DNA of 64,000 nt from Adiantum capillus-veneris. Taxonomy: Eukaryota; Streptophyta; Polypodiopsida; Polypodiales; Pteridaceae. The number at the start of each line of letters is the position of its first letter. Positions within the stretch are counted from its first letter, which is position 1. The translations under genes were made by a program, and so were the position numbers. The stretch covers positions 80,175,838 to 80,239,837 of the forward strand of contig CM043953.1 of NCBI GenBank assembly GCA_014529385.2, given 5' to 3'. Positions 33,190 to 43,740 of the stretch are shown in pieces. The notes beneath the pieces are model-generated. The model made no database searches. It saw nothing but the letters and a program-made list of their open reading frames with translations, and was not told where the DNA came from.

Positions 33190-34796
33190 TATAACATTTA
33201 ATGGCCTAAAAACTTGTGTGTAGCGGAAATTAGCATGAACATAGTGGGCATTTCATTAGAATAGATTCCTAATGAGAATAACAAGAGTGCTTGGGTGGAG
33301 AGAGCAACAAAAAGCATAACACCTAGTTAGATAACATGAACAATACTTTCAAAAGAGAGAGAAATTAAGCTATTGACAACAGTTGAGGACCGGATTTACA
33401 TGGAGCCTGTCCCCCCTCCAAAAGGCTTTGTATGGTTTCTCCCATCAAGAGAGACATTGTACAATACAATTCTTTGTGTTCCTTCAAGACTAGCTAGTGC
33501 AATGTAGATGAAAGCTTCATGCACTAAGCAAAACACTTATCAAACACAACATCAATTCTCCCCGGTCTCAGATCCAAGACCTCACACACCTTCGAAGATG
33601 GTGATAGCTAGCAGGGTATGAGAGTAGATTGAGAGGAAGTAGGAGTATTCTTACGAGAAAGATGTACATCTCCTCACATAATCACTCATATTAGCATAGC
33701 TTAGCTTAGTAATTAGCATGGTAGAGGAGATGAGCATGCATTGAAGCTTGGCTCTTGGTTGGATTTGCATCACAAAGGCAATAGTTGTTGGTGTAGGCCT
33801 CCCTTCTCACAAGCTTGGAGTAGGTGGTAAGCTTTCCATTAAAGCTTGAGAAGGAGAGAGAGTCTTCTTTTCTTCACACATGAGATTCTCTGTGTGTGTG
33901 TGTGTGTGTGTGTGTGATAATGCCTTGCAAAAATCAGCCCCCTCTCTCTCTTGGTCAACCCCTCTTGCTATTTGCTCATGCTACCCTCTCATTGGACCTC
34001 CGTAGGGCTAGCCAATGACAATTAAGCAGCATAAGTGATAGCCTTCTCACATGTGTCCCCCTTTCCCCTTTTGTGAGAGCTTTAGGTAATTTAATAATTC
34101 AACTAAACTCTCATTGGACCCCTTTGCCTCCTGACCAATAGGAATCAGGCAAGCCATTGGGTTGTTGAATGCTCATTGGACCCCTTGGGAGACTGTCCAA
34201 TAGTCTTCTAGAGGGCTTAATTCTCATTGGTTCTCTTATTAAGTGTTTTTAAATTAATTAAACTAGATTTACTCTAGCCTAATTCTCATTGGTCCACCTC
34301 CAAGGCCATCCAATAGGAATTGGATACACCTTGTGGGCATCTGGCCTAGGGAGCTGACACGTGTCCCTCATTCCCTTTGTGTAAAGGGAGCTTGTGTGTG
34401 TGTGTGTGTGTGTGTGTGACTTCCTCTCTCATCCCCTACAAGAAAGGCTCGCCCCCTGCTATGTAGGGATTTGTAAAGACTTTTTGGACACACACAAAGC
34501 ATCCAATTCCCCCATGGTTGACCTTTGGACACAACCTTTGAATTTTGGAACCTTAGTATTTTGGAAGTCTTAATGGGCTGAACCTTAGGGTCTTTTTAGC
34601 CCATTGTTACACATGGCTCTTTTGCAGATGGCCCCCCCTTTGGATCCCTATTTTCCCTCCTTTGGATCCCTACTGTGGCCAGTCTGCTAGCTTAACCAAT
34701 ATTCTAGCTTTTTCTCCCCTGGAACTTCCCCATATTAAATGATCAGTTTAACATGAGAAAATCAGTTAGGAGAATTAGATATTGATTATCATGACA
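33190..34796 (-). repeat. Chromovirus 5' LTR
   Basis: 1,607 bp. The plus-strand left end is TATAAC rather than TGTAAC, a G to A change in the terminal dinucleotide. Contains a (GT)n run at about 33891-33917 and another at 34393-34419. Confidence 0.92.
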
Positions 34797-34801
34797 CCAA
34801 C

Positions 34802-35409
34802 ACTCTTGGCTATGGAATGCAAATCCAACCAAGAGCCATGCTTCAATGCTAAAGGTTGTCATCTTCTCCATCTTCATTACTATGCTATTATGCTATGCTA
34901 AGTAGGAAGATTGATAAGTAAGAAACTATTTCTTTCTCGTAAGAATGTTTCTTCTTCCTCTTCCCTACCCTCATTCCCTGCTAGCTCTCTCCACCTTTGA
35001 AGGTGCTTGAGGTCTTGGGACTGAGGTTGGGGACAAGTTAATGCTTTCGTTTAGCTAAGTTACGGGCATAATTGTGGTGCATGAAGCTCTCTATCTTCAT
35101 TGCACCATCAAGGTCTCAAGGAACACAAAGCTTGTATTCTACAAAGTCTCTCTTTATGGAAGAATTATAATACAAAAGCATTTTGGAGGGGGGAGCGGCT
35201 CCACATAAATCCGATCCTCAACTGTTGTCAAGTTCTCTAATTCTTTCTCTTACAAAGTATTGTTCATGCCAAGTTAATTTAGTATAATGGTTATGATGCT
35301 ACCTCAAATCAATTTCACCCTCTATTTTTTCAAAGTAGTCTCATAAAAATGCTCACTACAGTTCTCTTAATTTTGCTATTCTCAATGTTCCTAGTCCATT
35401 TTCATTACA
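34802..35409 (+). repeat. Plus-strand gypsy 5' LTR, second part
   Basis: Continues 25154-26055 after the chromovirus and its duplicated CCAAC. It starts CACTCTTGGCTATGG, matches the partial LTR at 38586-39137, and ends CATTACA directly before a primer-binding site. Confidence 0.85.
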
Positions 35410-35410
35410 T

Positions 35411-35428
35411 TGGTATCAGAGCTATTGG
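35411..35428 (+). promoter_or_regulatory. Primer-binding site of plus-strand gypsy element
   Basis: TGGTATCAGAGCTATTGG one base after the LTR end; initiator-Met type. It shows that 25154-35409 is a 5' LTR, although only about 150 bp of internal sequence remain before the Helentron-like relic. Confidence 0.88.
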
Positions 35429-35573
35429 TTTCTCTTTTCTTGCTTAAGAAGAGAGTTCCTTAAGTTGTCCATGAAAGGTTGGACATGTTCATTGCAATAG
35501 GGTAAGTGGGACATGGATCTATTATCTTGTGACAAAACGTTTATGAGTTTTTTGTAGTTACCATTTTCTGTAC

Positions 35574-38098
35574 TCACATCAATGTGAAATCTCCTAGCAT
35601 GAGGATTGACATGTTCGGATCTTGTTGTTTTAGGATGGAGTTCAATTCATTGTAGAAGGTTGTCAATGGAGATGAGGGTTGGTATAAGGTGAATATTGTT
35701 ATGGTTAGTGCTTGTACTACTTGAAGTGTTGGTAGATGATTTCTAGGACTGGGTTGGAGTGCATGTGCAGTGAATGAGGTGTGATATGTTTTTTGTGTAG
35801 AAGAGACACTCCTTTTAGGCCATTTGATTGCATGATGGAAGTTGGTAAGGGTTAGCTTTGTTTTGTTTTGCAACTTTGTTTCTTGCAAGCAGTTCGTAGT
35901 GGAGGTTAGTAAGTTTGAGTTGAGTGTAATTTTTATGAAAGGAGCAAGTGTATTGAGTGTCAACCCTTGCGACCTATGTATAGTTTGTGTGGAGGTTGGG
36001 TGAAGGGGGAATTGAGTCCTTGATATTGTGTTGTTTAAGCTTTTCCAAATTTGGAATTCTTGTGCTATTCTCTCGATTGGTGTCCATGTTTTTGAGGTAG
36101 TGTTTGAGTACAAATGTTTGTTTTCGTAATGTTTCCTTCTACATGTTTCAGGGTTCTTGAAGTAGACCCAAAGCACTGGGTGGGTTGGTGGGTTGGAAGC
36201 GCACATGAAAACCGCATCAACCACATTGAAGAGGCCGTCCAAATTGTTTAGGTTGCTGCCATAGATCTTCACACCCACATTTTTTTTTAGGTTGAGCTTC
36301 GCATGGAGGCGTGCAGTCAGCTCGGGATCAAAGGGAATTTGTATTGTCCTATTGCATAATCTGTTGCGTGCGTCAATTGGGGTGAAAGTGTGTGCATCTC
36401 CTTCCATTTCATGGAAGATTCTAAGATTGTGGGCGTCTTTGTGCTTGTTTGAGTAAAACAAATGTGAAATCAAGGTGGTGTTTGGTATTGGACGGTGGTA
36501 TTCAGGTAGTCTATGTCCTCAAGTGATTGCTTGATTGTGCGTATTTTATTCAGAATGCTGACGTATTGAGATTCAGTTTGGTGCATTGTGGTGAGCTCAA
36601 AACACCTTGGGAACTCATGCCAATAAGATGGTGAAATTGTTTTAAGTATGGAAACCTTTTTGCTAAATATCCATAAGTCTTTCACAGGGCTAGCTTGACA
36701 TAAGTCACCGCAGAGGAGCACGTCCAAACCACCGAATGGCTTATCGTGTTTGCATTTTATAGCATGCAAACGTGCGTCAGCAAGGGCTAGTAGGTTTCCC
36801 ATTAGGGACACTTTATCGAACATGACCAGTTGTAGTTGTATCTATTGCAATGTTAAGGTGTCAAGAGTTTCTGCACAAAGGCTTGTGTTTGTGGCTAGCA
36901 CTAGTGGCAGATGCAGAGCAGAGTGTATGGTGGTGCCTCAATGTTGAAAGCAACTTTCCCAGTGTACACCATGAGTAAAGCTTTTGTTGCTTCAGGGTCG
37001 TGGGGTGATCTACGATTGTAAAAATGCAGTGCTCAAGGCTTGGACAAGCAGAAGCAAAGTGAAAGTTTTTCATGTTCCTGCACCCCTTGTTAGACAGAGA
37101 TGGAATGACATGTTTGGTTTAGGGTTTAGGGTTTAGGGTGTGGGTTGAGCATAGCTAAACCATTAGATAAATCCTCGTTAGGCATTGTGATTATCTTATA
37201 TGCTTGGAAAGATTGTTTATGTCTTGGAGTGATGTGCACCCCTAAGTCGGTGGTGACGGCTTTCTCATTGTGGGTGTCACTGGCACATGAAGTAATTGCC
37301 ATTGTTGGAGTCATTATTTCTTGTGATTTATTTGTGTCATCAAGCATGGATTACTTAACAAAATTGGCCTCGTTGCGCTTAATAGTTTCATAGTTTTTGT
37401 CATAAATATCTTTCCCTGATGAGTGATTTGACAAGTGTTGGTCCTCATTTTGGTTCCAAGGATAGAATAGCAAGCATTGCTCTATGTAGAAATTTATTAG
37501 GTCCTTGATAGCGTTGTAACGAATGTAGCGAATGATTTTGTCTTTTTTTAAAAATAAAATTGCTTGTAAGCGTTTCTTTGAAGTTTGCAACGAAGTCAAC
37601 CAAGCAGACATTGTAGAATGTCGCTAGTCTTTGAGCATACTTGTCCACCACGATTTTGAAGAATATCTCACTAGTCAAGGGGTCAAGCTGCTCTAGCATG
37701 AATTTCTGTTTTAAGAGCAAAACACAGTTTCTGGGCTCATTGGTGTTAATGAAAGTGAACTCACGTGTGCAACTATATAGAGGGAGTGAGAGGGCAATGT
37801 ATACTGCTTTGTTGAGCGCTTATTTGTTGAGTATTGACAATGGTATTTCCCAATTTTCAGAGCCTATCTACTATTTTAGCATTGTTTTTGATGCATTCAT
37901 CTAGTTGTGTGTGGATGCTTCTATTGGTGTGTTATCAAACTTTGCCATGTAAGAGGTACAATAATTGGTTGCTCCATGGGCATTCAACACAAATTGAATA
38001 TCTCTGTTGGCATCCCATAAGTTTGCTATAATGGGGTTGAAGTTGTTTGTGCATGCATCTTTTTGGTCCTTGGGGGTAAGGTGTGCAAAAGTCAACAA
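35574..38098 (-). pseudogene. Helentron-like Rep/PIF1 helicase with endonuclease (broken)
   Basis: Minus-strand fragments in the order of a Helitron-2/Helentron protein. At 37901-38098: FNPIIANLWDANRDIQFVLN, then GATNYCTSYMAKF, the Helitron helicase-like region. At 37445-37800: a block ending DKYAQRLATFYNVCLVDFVA. At 36900-37070: a motif I remnant (TGKVAFNI). At 36470-36823: PIF1 helicase FGGLDVLLCGDLCQASPV. At 35574-36473: the helicase end (TIHRSQGLTLNTLA), then an apurinic-type endonuclease module with NCLQETKLQ and MLGDFT (GDFN in the family). Frame breaks lie between blocks. No element ends could be identified. The endonuclease fusion is the Helentron hallmark; typical plant Helitrons lack it. 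Confidence 0.75.
37115..37140 (+). repeat. Short interstitial telomere-type repeat
   Basis: Three units of the plant telomere motif TTTAGGG inside the Helentron-like relic. Too short to be a telomere remnant of any size. Confidence 0.8.
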
Positions 38099-39137
38099 CT
38101 ATCCCTACAAGGAGGGGGCGAGACCTACAAGAGGAGAGTAGAGAGAGACCACACACACCCTCACACAAGGTAAGCTTTGTTCAAAGAAAGTATATAGGAC
38201 ACTTGTCAAGTTCCTCTTCATGTTGCCCTCATGGTGTGCCTAAAGCCTATTGATTGGCCTCCCAAGGGGTCCAATGATAAATTAGTTAAATTAATAATTG
38301 TTTTAGCATTTATCAAGTCCTCTCTCTCAAAGGGGAAAGGGGAACACTTGTCCCAAGGCTACCCTTGTTGCTTGATATGCCTTTGCATGTGATTGGCTAG
38401 TCCTAGAGAGGTCCAATGATCTTCAATCATGAGCTACAAGGGGGGGTCGACCAAAGCAAGCTAGGGGGTTGCTTGAGGGGTATACTCTCCCACACACACT
38501 CAAACACACTCTCATTGTGTGAAGTGCAAAGTGCAAGAGCTCCATCTTCTTCTCCAAGCTAGTAGAGAAGTTGAGAGCCTACACCAACACTCTTGGCTAT
38601 GGAATGCAAATCCAACCAAGAGCCATGCTTCAATGCTTAAGCTTGCCATCTTCTCCATCTTCATTCCTATGCTATTATGTATGCTAGCAAGAAGAGTGAT
38701 GGTAAGTGACGAACTAATTCTTTCTCCTATAAAATGTTTCTTCTTCCTCTTCCCTACCCTCATTGCCCGCTAGCTCTCTCCACCTTCGAAGGTGTTTGAG
38801 GCCTTGGGACTGAGGCTTGGGATAGTTAATGCTTTCCCGAAAGTTTATGTTATGCTCGTGATGCATGAAGCTTTCCATCTTCATAGCATCACCTAGGTCA
38901 TAAGGAACACAAAGATTGTATTGTATCAAGTCTCTCTTGATGGGAGAAACTATAATACAAATGCCTATTGGAGGGGGGACCGGCTCCACATAAATCTGGT
39001 CCTCAACTGTTGTCATGTTCTGTAAACTCTCTCTCTTGAAAAAGTATTGTTCATGCGAAGTGCTCACAAAGTGATTTCAGAAAAGTACCTTCTCTAATTT
39101 TTGCTACTCTCAAAGTTAATAGGCCATTTCCATTACA
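38088..39137 (+). repeat. Partial gypsy LTR (same family as 25154-35409)
   Basis: About 1,050 bp matching the plus-strand LTR from its inner third to its end (CATTACA), but lacking the first 400 bp. No primer-binding site follows (GGCTACC), consistent with a 3' LTR or a truncated solo LTR. Flanking bases do not match those before 25154. Confidence 0.8.
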
Positions 39138-39300
39138 GGCTACCACATTGGGATGACGATTAGTAGCTAAGCCACAAATGTATTTCACACATGAACACAA
39201 GCCAACTAACTCCGGGTGGCAAGGAGGAAGGTGGTACATGTAAATGACAATTGCACCTCGACAACGTTCAATTTGATTCAAATATACTTTGCGTGTCAGA

Positions 39301-39344
<44 letters not shown>

Positions 39345-39635
39345 CTACATGCAATAAGCTCAAGATTTCTTTGGCATACAATGTTCTAAAAGACAATAAA
39401 AATTCGTTGGCATACAATGTCCTAAAAGACAAGCAAAAAAAAGAGAAACCTATGTAGATATATACAAAGGGTGATGCTATGTTGAAAAAGAAACTACGAA
39501 ACAATTTTACAAGTGCATTTGTGCAAGACTCAACCTAGCTAGCTTTGAGTGGTGTGGGGCGGCATAGAACGTGAAAATAGTGGTTGGTACAAGACAATAT
39601 ATTACTTTTATTCGATTGTATGTTGCTAAAAAAAT

Positions 39636-39690
<55 letters not shown>

Positions 39691-40540
39691 AGAGGAGAGG
39701 CAACAAGAGAAGAAGAGATCACTAGGATTACATGAAATAAGCTATAGATTTATTCTGCATATACTATTCACAAAGGTAGGCCAAAAAAGGGAGAACATGC
39801 AAGCTACATGAAAAGCCAGGTGGCTTGAGGGTTGCCATAGTCTCTAGCATGCCCATAGGCTGGGGAAACATATACAAAGGGGCACACTATGCCAAAAAAG
39901 AAGAGACGAGAAGAATGCTACGCTTGAAAGTGATCGACCAATGGACGTGCATAAGCTAACCTCACTGAACCAACTTTTAGCGGGGTGTAAACGCTATTAC
40001 ATGCTCGGTGACACAAAGTTTGCTTGCCACCAATGCCAACCTCTATTGTTGCACCTACAGAAAAAAAAATCAATGTTGTACAAAGGAGCTAACAAAATCA
40101 CTCACAATTGGCACTTATGTTTCCATTTTCTTCATTGGGTTTGATTCCTCCCTCAAACAATCCTTCACGAGCCACACAAATCATCAAGCCATTTAGCACA
40201 ACACTTGCAGGAAAAATTGGATCCAAACTTTTTCCAACCAAGTTTGTGCACGAGCTTATTCAAAAAAATTAGAAGGAAAAGTTGGATGAGGCAAAAAGCG
40301 AAGGAATAGTTTATATGCTTTCAAGCCTTACCCTTGTAGCTATAACAAAATAAGGCTTGGATGTCCACAACGGTGGTGAGACTCAAGTTTTCTTTTTCAT
40401 TGGTAGCTATTCCTTGTTGGTTATTCCTCTTCTTACTTTTGTTGAGCACAAGTCGCCCTCTTGATCTTAGAGACTTTTCCTTATGGAGTGGACTTGTATT
40501 TTGATGGCCACGAACCCTATCTCCAAAGTCCCTAGGATGT
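39138..40540. other. Unassigned stretch with GA and GT microsatellites
   Basis: No gene recognised. (GA)n at about 39302-39342 and (GT)n(GA)n at about 39636-39687. Reading frames across these arrays are low-complexity artefacts. Confidence 0.6.
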
Positions 40541-41070
40541 TTCGAGAAGGCAAGAAGATTTTCTTCGTGAGAAGGCTAATGAGGCAATGTAGCTAGCCTC
40601 GATAAGGCAGGGAGATGAAAAAGAATAGAAGTTGCTCAATGTTGTGCAGTCTTTGCCGAAGTTACAGAAGAATACCACAGTTATTCAAAGAGAAAATTAA
40701 ATCTTGAAAGTGAGTTGACTCCCTTCAAACATGTATTTCAGAAAGGAAGCAAGAGATTCTCATATTAAAGGAGGGGAACACTTCAACTGGGCTTGATTTT
40801 TTTGGTTCCAAACAGATGCTTGGCGAGGCACAAGACAATGTTGTGCAAGCAGAGGATGAGCTTCAAGCCACTGATTCTCAGTCCAAGCAGGGCTTTGAGA
40901 AGGCAGTTCATATGTGCTCTATCATAGACAAGGAGAGGAAAGACTTAGGCAGCTCACAAGGAATTGATTGTCAGGTTAGAGAAAAGTGAGTAGCATGCTC
41001 TAATGCTAGAGAATGAGAACAATCAGCTTGGAACTTTATTAGTTGAATTCAAGGGAATCCAGCGTCTACA
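40541..41070 (+). pseudogene. Coiled-coil-type coding relic
   Basis: The plus strand alternates between frames giving charged, heptad-like peptides (QAEDELQATDSQSKQGFEKA, LIVRLEKSE, LMLENENNQLGTLLVEF). This resembles a decayed coiled-coil protein or retroelement gag. No family can be named. The surrounding 41071-41720 shows nothing. Confidence 0.3.
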
Positions 41071-41722
41071 CTGTATTACATGGGCAACCATGACATTCAC
41101 AATTATGGCGACAATAGTGGCAGGAAGACAGTCATCCACCTCACACAGCCTCATCAAGTGTAGCTCCTACATTGCTTCACAACCATGAAGTGGAGCATAA
41201 AAAGGCCATGCTCAAAGGCATAATGAAGCCAAAACAAAGAGCAATAACAGTCACAAAATCTCAACAACTCAATAACACCAAAAGGTTAGTGGCATACACA
41301 ATGGCAACACAATTAATGAGCAAGAGCACTTCTCACCCTCCCCGTTGTCATTCCTCTCATTGCGAATTGACCACCTAGCAACCCTTTAATTCCGTGCAAC
41401 CCTCTTACAACCCTTTGGAGCCATGCTGAGGTTAGGGCATGGCATGCGATCATGGCCATCTCAACTAGAACCCTCGGCATCATTCTTCAATTCTATGAAA
41501 AGAAACCAACATAGCTCAAAAAAACCATCACAATAACACACGTAACCAACCAACTAGTACAACTCAAAATAAAAATCACATTAACCATCATAACCATCAA
41601 ATAACTGAACATTCAAAATCACAAAACACCTTGCTCAATCTCCTCACTTGTACTCATGGCATCAACACCAACGTACTCATCGATATCAAAGTTGTCCACA
41701 CAATCAAAACTCGACACCATTT

Positions 41723-41962
41723 CAAATCACACTACAGCTTCACAACAAGTCCTCTACACCATTTAACAGTCGACCTTGAACATGCACTACAAAACGCTAC
41801 CTCCGCTTTACATACATGCAACCGGTTGTCCCTCAAGCTCCTCAAATCACACTACAGCTTCACAACAAGTCCTCTACACCATTTAACAGTCGACCTTGAA
41901 CATGCACTACAAAACACTACCTCTGCTTTACATACATGCAACCGGTTGTCCCTCAAGCCTAT
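41723..41962 (+). repeat. 120-bp in-frame tandem duplication
   Basis: Two 120-bp units (41723-41842, 41843-41962) with very few differences. In one frame each encodes the same 40 residues, including SPLHHLTVDLEHALQN. The open frame runs 41631-41981 but shows no known domain. Probably non-coding tandem duplication. Confidence 0.85.
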
Positions 41963-41981
41963 CAAAATGCCTCACTTCTAA

Positions 41982-42330
41982 GAAGTTTCCCACTGCATGG
42001 CACTCAATAGTGGCTTGAAGGCATCGCCAGCCTCTCGCCGTGTCCTCCATGCCACGCACCAGCTCCTCTCGTGTCCTCCATGCCCAGTTCACAACTTGCA
42101 AAAAGTGATCAGCGCATGAGCTCCTCTACGAATCAACACAGTAAAAAACGACCCCTCATTATAACACCCACCCATTGCATTAACCGGGCACAAAATCCTC
42201 TGCCATTCAACACAAAAAACGAGCGCACCTCATAAAAGCTCCTTCCATGCATTGCCGATAGAGCACATCCATGCAGGGTTAACATCACAAGCAGTAGCAC
42301 CTAAACCTAATCAATTAACCATGTGTCGCC
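41982..42330. other. Unassigned spacer
   Basis: Nothing recognisable. Confidence 0.5.
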
Positions 42331-42356
42331 CATCGGGAGACTCCAGCCCATGGCTA

Positions 42357-42407
42357 GGACTTGAACCAAAATTTTGATGTTGCACTAAGGCCTTCTCCTG
42401 CATGCCA
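42357..42407 (-). promoter_or_regulatory. Possible tRNA-type A and B boxes of a SINE
   Basis: On the minus strand a B box GGTTCAAGTCC (42357-42367) fits GGTTCRANYCC exactly. About 30 bases upstream TGGCATGCAGG (42397-42407) is a weak A box. No tRNA cloverleaf and no poly(A) or target duplication were found, so a tRNA-derived SINE is only a possibility. Confidence 0.3.
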
Positions 42408-42409
42408 AA

Positions 42410-43140
42410 AAAAGATGTTATGGTTTCACAAAACATATCAAGGGAACTTTCAATTTGGGTTTGAACTATTCAAGGAGAGATTGAATGTACAACTTGACCT
42501 AAAAGATAGGAGAAGGTGAAGGGGCGATTTTTGATCGGGTAGACACTTTTGCCTTCTCTTGATACAAAGAGTATGTTCAATTTGTACGACACTACTATCT
42601 TTCATGGAATTGTTCCCTACATCACACTAAATTTATAAGTAGGAGGCATGATTATTATTTATTTTGATTTTTTTATAATTCCACTAATTGTGCTAGAGTG
42701 CAATGGGACTCGGCTCTAAAAGCTAGGACCTGGAGGAACATTATTTCTACCTCAGCCATCCACTTGAATGGTGAAGATTTATTTGGGCCAGAGAATGATA
42801 TTGAAGGGAGAGGTAGTTGAAACATGTAGAAGGTTATAAGTTTTTAATTGCGAATCATGCAATATTTTTATTACTAATCGCACCGTGTTCTACACCTCTA
42901 AAGCAGTGAACACCTCCCTAAGCTTGAATGGCCATGAAACTTGGGTAGTACAACCTAAAGGAGCTTTTTGGGATTATGCTATGAACATCTCATAGAAAGG
43001 GAGGTTGCTCATCAATAACTATACCAAGTGGAAAACTATATTAGAAAGAACAATTGAATGAGATTATCTTGTTGACCCTCTTTCAGTTTATGCTTGTATG
43101 CAAGAAATCATAATAACAAAGCAATTGTGGAAGACAGTGG
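42410..43140. other. Unassigned spacer
   Basis: No gene recognised. Confidence 0.5.
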
Positions 43141-43149
43141 AAGTGCAAA

Positions 43150-43740
43150 GAGGACATGGTAGTGGTACTTCAAAAGAGAAACTAAGTATAGCACCCAGAG
43201 AGAAGGAGAACAGAGTCCAAATGTACCTCCAGTTCTGATGGAGATTCCAATGGAAGAGGTTCAAAGGGAGAAGAAACAAAGTAAGCTTAAAGAACCATCA
43301 TATAAATTTTAGTCTGATATTGAACTAGCTATAGGTATAAACAAGGTGTTGGAGGAAAGAATTCTCAACTTTAAAGTGGAGCTCCCTTTTGAAGAAGAAT
43401 TGAGAATTGCAAAGCTGAAATTTCATGATGAGATTATAGACATCATAAAGTGGAAGCGACAGATACCATATGGCCTTGAAAAGGAAGCAGCAAGGACTTA
43501 GGGAGTACAAAGCCTTCAATGACAAATTGAATCCATTTTTAAAAGTTTTGATGAAGATGAGTATGAAGAAGAGGAATATAAAAGCATTGTGAATAGTAAT
43601 CAAATTTTTTGATAGGTAAAGCATGTACAATTTCATGAAGAAGAGGATACAAGTCCTAATCCAAGATGTCATTGGGCTAAGCTACCAATGTACACTAAAG
43701 CACAAAGAAAGTTGAGATGTTACAAAGTGCTTTGAAATTA
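43150..43740 (+). pseudogene. Gypsy-type gag relic
   Basis: The plus strand gives, with stops, PMEEVQREKKQSKLKEPSYK, then SDIELAIGINKVLEERILNF and LRIAKLKFHDEIIDIIKWKR. This pattern is familiar from gag/protease linkers of some gypsy-like elements. No protease, polymerase or LTR was found nearby. Assignment is by memory of the motif only. Confidence 0.4.

Larger units (their letters stand above)
26056..34796 (-). mobile_element. Chromovirus (Ty3/gypsy) retrotransposon
   Basis: An 8,741-bp element with LTRs at 26056-27536 and 33190-34796 and target duplication CCAAC (26051-26055, 34797-34801). Transcribed from the minus strand: primer-binding site at 33170-33189, polypurine tract at 27537-27549. 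Internal order is gag, protease, RT, RNase H, integrase, chromodomain, which defines a chromovirus. LTRs differ by roughly 2% by eye plus one 125-bp length difference. It sits inside the LTR of a related element in the opposite orientation. In-frame stops make this copy non-autonomous. Confidence 0.93.

Noticed and set aside
37115-37140. Remnant of a chromosome end
   Set aside because: Three units only, within a transposon relic; no subtelomeric context.
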